This document shows, in pieces, positions 60,404-64,000 of a stretch of 64,000 nt of DNA (position 1 is the first letter of the stretch; every line of letters starts with the position of its first letter). Both the position numbers and the translations under genes were made by a program. Source of the stretch: Microthrixaceae bacterium (lineage in GTDB: Bacteria > Actinomycetota > Acidimicrobiia > Acidimicrobiales > Microtrichaceae); NCBI GenBank assembly GCA_019694615.1, contig JAIBBP010000178.1, positions 25,229 through 89,228 on the forward strand, read 5' to 3'. The notes under the pieces are model-generated. The model was not told the origin of the DNA. It saw nothing but the letters and a program-made list of their open reading frames with translations, and ran no database searches.

Positions 60404-62386
60404 CTACCGGAATGAGTCTTTTGGCCTATGTGTCGCAGAGCCCGAACGGCGAAGCCGAAGCCATGCTGGCGGCAGCGAGCCGTAGAGCAGGATTCCCTCG
60501 CCGGTGCGGAGACGCCGGATCGCGTCGACGGGAGCGAGACGCCGCCACGACGTGTGCTCCGACACCGAGCGGCGGGGACCGTGGAGGTCACCGGAGCGGT
60601 TGACCTCCGTGCGCCGCTCATCACCGATCAGCCGGCTGACGTACTCCAATGTCGGGTCGTCAGCGATGCCCGAGCCGAACAGCTTCGCCCGGTGGTTGTT
60701 CAGCACGGTCTGGGCTCGATCGCCGTAGATGGCCTTGATCTGAGCGAGGTCCTGCCAGATCGACACGAAGGTGATGCCGTGGCTTCGCGCCGTCGAGGCG
60801 TAGCCCGGTAGATCGCGTAGCGGCGCGATGTTCCCTGCCTCGTCGAGCAGGACGAGGCAGGGGTGCTCCAACGTGCCTCCGCGTGCGTTCGCGGCGTCGT
60901 ACGCAGCGCGGATCGCTTGTTGGATGAGGACGGTCAGCACCGGCCGAAGTCGCGCCTGCTCGTGAGCCGTGGCGACCACGAAGATCGTGTTGTTGCCCGA
61001 GAGCCAGTCGGAGATCGTGATCTCACTGGAGGACGCAGCTTCGCCAACACCGGGGTCGGCGTATCCAGCGAGCACGTTTTCCATCGTGGCGAAGACGGAG
61101 CCCTTCAGCCGCTTCTCCTTCGCCCAAAGTGCACGTGCCGCGGTCAGCGGAGGAATCTGCGATCCTTCGGTGCGGGCGAGTTCGCGGGCTTCGGCCCGGA
61201 TCTGGTCGTCGACTCGTCGGCCGAGCTCCTCGTCGATCTCGGCGGCCACCTGTCGCTGTATTGCAGGCGGCCAGAGCATGACCTCCTGATTGGCCCAGTG
61301 GCCGTTCCGACCCGACCGCTCGTCGCGGTATCGGTCTCGTGTGTCCGCTGTGATCTCGCTCGTGACCTCATCGACGAGCAGCGCTCGCAGGTCATCTCGA
61401 CGGCCCGTCGCCTCGAGGGACGCAAGGGCTTGGTCGAGCCCGCAGATATCGATCAATGCCTGTTCGGTCTCCTCCTCATCCTGGAGGTCGACCCATCGGA
61501 CCACGTCGGCCATCGTGCGGCCGGTTCCCGCAGCTGCGAACAGGTACGGGGCGAGCCCCTTCCTCGCCTGCGTGTACCAGTAGTCGCCGTCCGTCACGCT
61601 GTCGGACTTCGGCTGGGCTGCCTCGCACAGCCACGCGGCGACCCGCATCGCTCCGGCCCACTCGGTACAGGCCGAGAGAGGCGACCACTTCGCAGCCGTC
61701 AGGCCTGTGCAGCTCATCGGGTCGTACACCCAGGTGGTGCCCACGGTGCTCCGGTGGGCGAGCGTTGCGTCGAGCAGATCGGTCTTCACGCTCGTGGCGA
61801 TGACCGGACCGTTCCACTCGAGCAGCGCCGGGATCGCGAAGCCCACCGTCTTCCCGCAACCAGTCGGTCCGACGACGGCGAGGCTCGTCTGCGGTTCGGC
61901 GGCCAGGAGCTGCCGACCGTGCAGCCCGAGCGTGAGCCTGCCTGAGGTCGGACGCCTCACGACGAGGGAGCGAAGATCGTGGCGGCGGGCAAGCCCGCCC
62001 TCGCCCACCCCGAATGGGCCGGCGCCTCGACGACGGTGGATCCACCACCGCAACCCCAGACCGATCAGCGCTCCGACTGCGAGAACGACAAGCGCGGTTC
62101 CAGTCCAGTAGAGGGCAGGGCCCGGCAGGTGAGGCCGCACTTCGTGCGGCCATGCGTTCGCCGGATCGGACAGGTGCCCCGGAAGTGCGACGAGTGCCTC
62201 GACTCCGTCGCCGAGGTTGGCGTCGAAGGCTCCGCCGCCAGAGATGACGGCGGCGACCTGGGCGCCGGCTAGCGCCACGACGGCAATCCCGACCATTGCG
62301 CCGGCTGCGGCGAGGATGATCCCGGCGACGAGATCTTCGATCGCTTCAACGTGCCCACTCGTTCGGGAGGTGCGTCCTGCTCTCAC
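60404..62386 (-). CDS. TraG/VirD4-type conjugative coupling protein
   Basis: A 660-residue coupling ATPase that brings the relaxase-DNA complex to the secretion channel. N-terminal membrane helices (IILAAAGAMVGIAVVALAGA, and WTGTALVVLAVGALIGLGLR) precede Walker A GPTGCGKT (173-180), LVLLDEAGNIAPLRDLPGYA with Walker B, and SIWQDLAQIKAIYG with TVLNNHRAKLFGSGIADDP, all characteristic of TraG/VirD4. The GTG overlaps the VirB4-like stop (GTGA). Longer in-frame starts overlap that gene and are rejected. Confidence 0.9.
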   Translation of the reverse strand: MRAGRTSRTSGHVEAIEDLVAGIILAAAGAMVGIAVVALAGAQVAAVISGGGAFDANLGDGVEALVALPGHLSDPANAWPHEVRPHLPGPALYWTGTALVVLAVGALIGLGLRWWIHRRRGAGPFGVGEGGLARRHDLRSLVVRRPTSGRLTLGLHGRQLLAAEPQTSLAVVGPTGCGKTVGFAIPALLEWNGPVIATSVKTDLLDATLAHRSTVGTTWVYDPMSCTGLTAAKWSPLSACTEWAGAMRVAAWLCEAAQPKSDSVTDGDYWYTQARKGLAPYLFAAAGTGRTMADVVRWVDLQDEEETEQALIDICGLDQALASLEATGRRDDLRALLVDEVTSEITADTRDRYRDERSGRNGHWANQEVMLWPPAIQRQVAAEIDEELGRRVDDQIRAEARELARTEGSQIPPLTAARALWAKEKRLKGSVFATMENVLAGYADPGVGEAASSSEITISDWLSGNNTIFVVATAHEQARLRPVLTVLIQQAIRAAYDAANARGGTLEHPCLVLLDEAGNIAPLRDLPGYASTARSHGITFVSIWQDLAQIKAIYGDRAQTVLNNHRAKLFGSGIADDPTLEYVSRLIGDERRTEVNRSGDLHGPRRSVSEHTSWRRLAPVDAIRRLRTGEGILLYGSLPPAWLRLRRSGSATHRPKDSFR

Positions 62387-63645
62387 TGGTCGATCATCGC
62401 GGCGTCCGTGTCGCACATGGCCTTCTCGTGAGCGCCGATCGTGTGTGCGACCACGGCGCTGCGACCGGCGACCTTCCAGAGGGCCCGGCCCTTCACGAGG
62501 CGGGGGAGGAGCTGCGCTTCGGTCGAGGTCAGACCGAGCAGCGCTCCTGCCTCGGCCACCTGGTCGGTCGACTGTCGGAACAGGACTCTCGTCTGTGTGT
62601 CGGCGAGGAGTCCCATCGACACCTTCGATGCCGCCGTGCCGTCGTCGGTCTGGGATCGAAGGTCGGATAGGCGATGGACGATCGCCAGGTTCGCCACGCC
62701 GTACGACCTCGACAGCTTCCAGCATGCCTGCAGGTACTTGGACGTTCGCTCGGTTCCGAGCAGCGCCCATGCTTCGTCGAGCACCTGCAGTCGGCGCGGT
62801 CCGCCGGGCGTCGCCATGAGGTTCTGCAACCACGCCGTCGTCGCTACGAGCACCAGCGTCAGCGCCTCCGAGTCGTGGTGCACAGCAGACAGGTCGATGA
62901 CCAGGCCGGGTCCGGACCAGTCGATGGCGACATTGGTAGGCCCGTCGAACATGCCTCGCATGGAACGGTCGAGCAGCTTGCCGAGGGCGTACGGGATTGC
63001 CTCGACCGAGCGTGCGAGGTCAGATGCGTCGACAGTCGTGGGAACCATCTCCGGTGTCGGCGCCACAGTCAGGGCCACGACGTCCGCCAAGGTCGGTACG
63101 CCGGGGCCGTGTCGATTCAGGTGCTGCACCGCTCCACTGAGCACGGCGTCCTCAACCGGTGAGAGGTCGCGGCGGAGCACGGTTCCGAGCAACGTCGCCA
63201 ACATGTCCGCCTGCCGTCGCACGCCTTCGGTGGGATCGGAGGGCGGATTCGGCCCGGGGTCGAGCGGGTTGATGCGGCTGGTCCCGCCAGGGTGCAGCTT
63301 GATCACGGTCATCCCGAGGGACTCGGCGAGCGGTCGGTACTCACCCTTCGGATCGGCGACGGCGGCCCACCTGCCGAAAACCCCGACGGACCGGTGGATG
63401 AACGTCTTGGTGGTTGCCGACTTGCCGACTCCGGGCTCGCCGGCGATGAGCATGTTCGGGTTGGTGACGATCCCAGCGGCGTACGCCTCGAAAGGGTCGA
63501 ACGCGAACCCACCGCCGCCCGTGAGAAGGTTCGAACAGAGGTAGACGCCTTGCACGCCGAGACCCACCTCAGCTGCGAACGGATACGCCGAGCACAGATG
63601 AGCGGTCGTCGCCCGATGTCGGGGCAGCGCGATCCCGGGCCTCAT
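62383..63645 (-). CDS. VirB4-like conjugation ATPase
   Basis: A 420-residue ATPase: LIAGEPGVGKSATTKTFIH (Walker A, about 75-85), AAVADPKGEYRPLAESLGM, and LQVLDEAWALLGTERTSKYL (Walker B) followed by VANLAIVHRLSDLRSQTDDG and TRVLFRQSTDQVAEAGALLG, matching the TraC/VirB4 conjugation motor. ATG 63645 overlaps the stop of the upstream gene (ATGA). Product length is short because the N-terminal part is on a separate protein. Confidence 0.87.
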   Translation of the reverse strand: MRPGIALPRHRATTAHLCSAYPFAAEVGLGVQGVYLCSNLLTGGGGFAFDPFEAYAAGIVTNPNMLIAGEPGVGKSATTKTFIHRSVGVFGRWAAVADPKGEYRPLAESLGMTVIKLHPGGTSRINPLDPGPNPPSDPTEGVRRQADMLATLLGTVLRRDLSPVEDAVLSGAVQHLNRHGPGVPTLADVVALTVAPTPEMVPTTVDASDLARSVEAIPYALGKLLDRSMRGMFDGPTNVAIDWSGPGLVIDLSAVHHDSEALTLVLVATTAWLQNLMATPGGPRRLQVLDEAWALLGTERTSKYLQACWKLSRSYGVANLAIVHRLSDLRSQTDDGTAASKVSMGLLADTQTRVLFRQSTDQVAEAGALLGLTSTEAQLLPRLVKGRALWKVAGRSAVVAHTIGAHEKAMCDTDAAMIDQ

Positions 63646-64000
63646 TCCCAGCTCCGGGCGGCCGGGCCGATACCCACGGGCAAGGTGCAGGCGAACGAAG
63701 CGTCGTGTTGGCCGTTCAGGCGACGGATCTGCAGCCCAGCGTGAGCGGCCATCTGCTCCCACTCGGCACACGACCGCTCGAGCTCATCAGCCGATGCGGC
63801 AGACACGGCGATGATCCCGCAGTACTCGAACTCGGCGTACCCGGCGACGATCTCCGACTCGCGCGCGACCACGTCCGACTCGGCCCGTCGATGGCGTGCC
63901 CCGACCCGGAAACCCGACCGAGAGCGCTGCTCGGCATCGACGACGAGCCGTGTCGCATCTCGATCGATCTGTCGTTGGCTTCGCGACGGCGGCACCGGTT
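63642..64000 (-). CDS. SCO6880-like conjugal transfer protein (5' partial)
   Basis: The frame is open to the window edge; only the C-terminal 118 or so codons are visible. They read RQIDRDATRLVVDAEQRSRS, then EIVAGYAEFEYCGIIAVSA and WEQMAAHAGLQIRRLNGQHD, consistent with the C-terminus of SCO6880-type proteins of actinobacterial transfer modules. The stop overlaps the VirB4-like ATG, so they are coupled. The remainder of the gene is outside the window. Confidence 0.7.
   Translation of the reverse strand, partial: PVPPSRSQRQIDRDATRLVVDAEQRSRSGFRVGARHRRAESDVVARESEIVAGYAEFEYCGIIAVSAASADELERSCAEWEQMAAHAGLQIRRLNGQHDASFACTLPVGIGPAARSWE

Overview
The window is high-GC DNA (both strands densely coding, many GTG starts, many 4-nt ATGA/GTGA overlaps) from a chromosome that looks actinobacterial. 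The linked comF-hpf-secA-prfB-ftsE-ftsX block, a mycothiol-type formaldehyde dehydrogenase followed by its MBL-fold partner, and a HemD/winged-helix regulator beside nirBD and narK all point that way. An Acidimicrobiia-like (Ilumatobacter-like) host is my inference, not something the sequence proves.

Region 1 (1-9.6 kb) is core genome: DNA uptake (comF, cut by the window edge), ribosome hibernation (hpf), secretion (secA), translation termination (prfB) and division (ftsEX), then azlCD-type amino-acid export, a crotonase and a redoxin. Region 2 (9.6-19.6 kb) holds a DUF2207 membrane protein, the mscR-MBL pair, an aminotransferase-nhaA operon, a CocE/NonD hydrolase, a secreted Ig-like protein and a small holin-like membrane protein. 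Three very strong perfect hairpins lie between genes at 6.96, 9.60 and 11.61 kb.

Region 3 (19.7-29.4 kb) is a nitrate assimilation locus. nirBD (nitrite to ammonium), a HemD-like DNA-binding regulator, a NarK transporter, a fused ferredoxin/DmsC-like membrane subunit and a NasA-type molybdoenzyme follow each other on one strand, mostly with overlapping stops and starts. A GlnR-box-like site precedes nirB.

Region 4 (29.4-42.1 kb) is mixed and partly decayed: methylmalonyl-CoA epimerase, an AbrB/PIN toxin-antitoxin pair, several secreted or lipoprotein alpha/beta hydrolases, two TetR regulators and a DUF433 antitoxin-like gene whose DUF5615 partner stops after 14 codons. At 37.02 kb two truncated genes meet head-on in a deletion scar. 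Fragments of hydrolase genes are scattered between 34.6 and 36.2 kb.

Region 5 (42.1 kb to the end) looks like mobile DNA. Two imperfect direct repeats resembling a tmRNA/tRNA 3' end bracket a 2.5-kb cassette with a PIN/HTH pair and an AbiEi-like gene. Beyond them lies an integrative and conjugative element (ICE) that runs off the window. It has an excisionase, a degenerate ParA-like protein (paralogue at 33.3 kb), a MobF relaxase-helicase, a primase-polymerase, a SprT-like protein, a TraG/VirD4 coupling protein, a VirB4-like ATPase and an SCO6880-like protein. Its cargo is an MFS transporter, a fluoride riboswitch with a CLC-type fluoride exporter, and an arsenate operon (ArsR-ArsC fusion, aquaporin, two arsenate reductases). 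Three element genes share a nearly identical 16-nt leader against the start codon, and two share a 17-bp operator-like palindrome, which suggests element-specific regulation. No integrase gene is visible.
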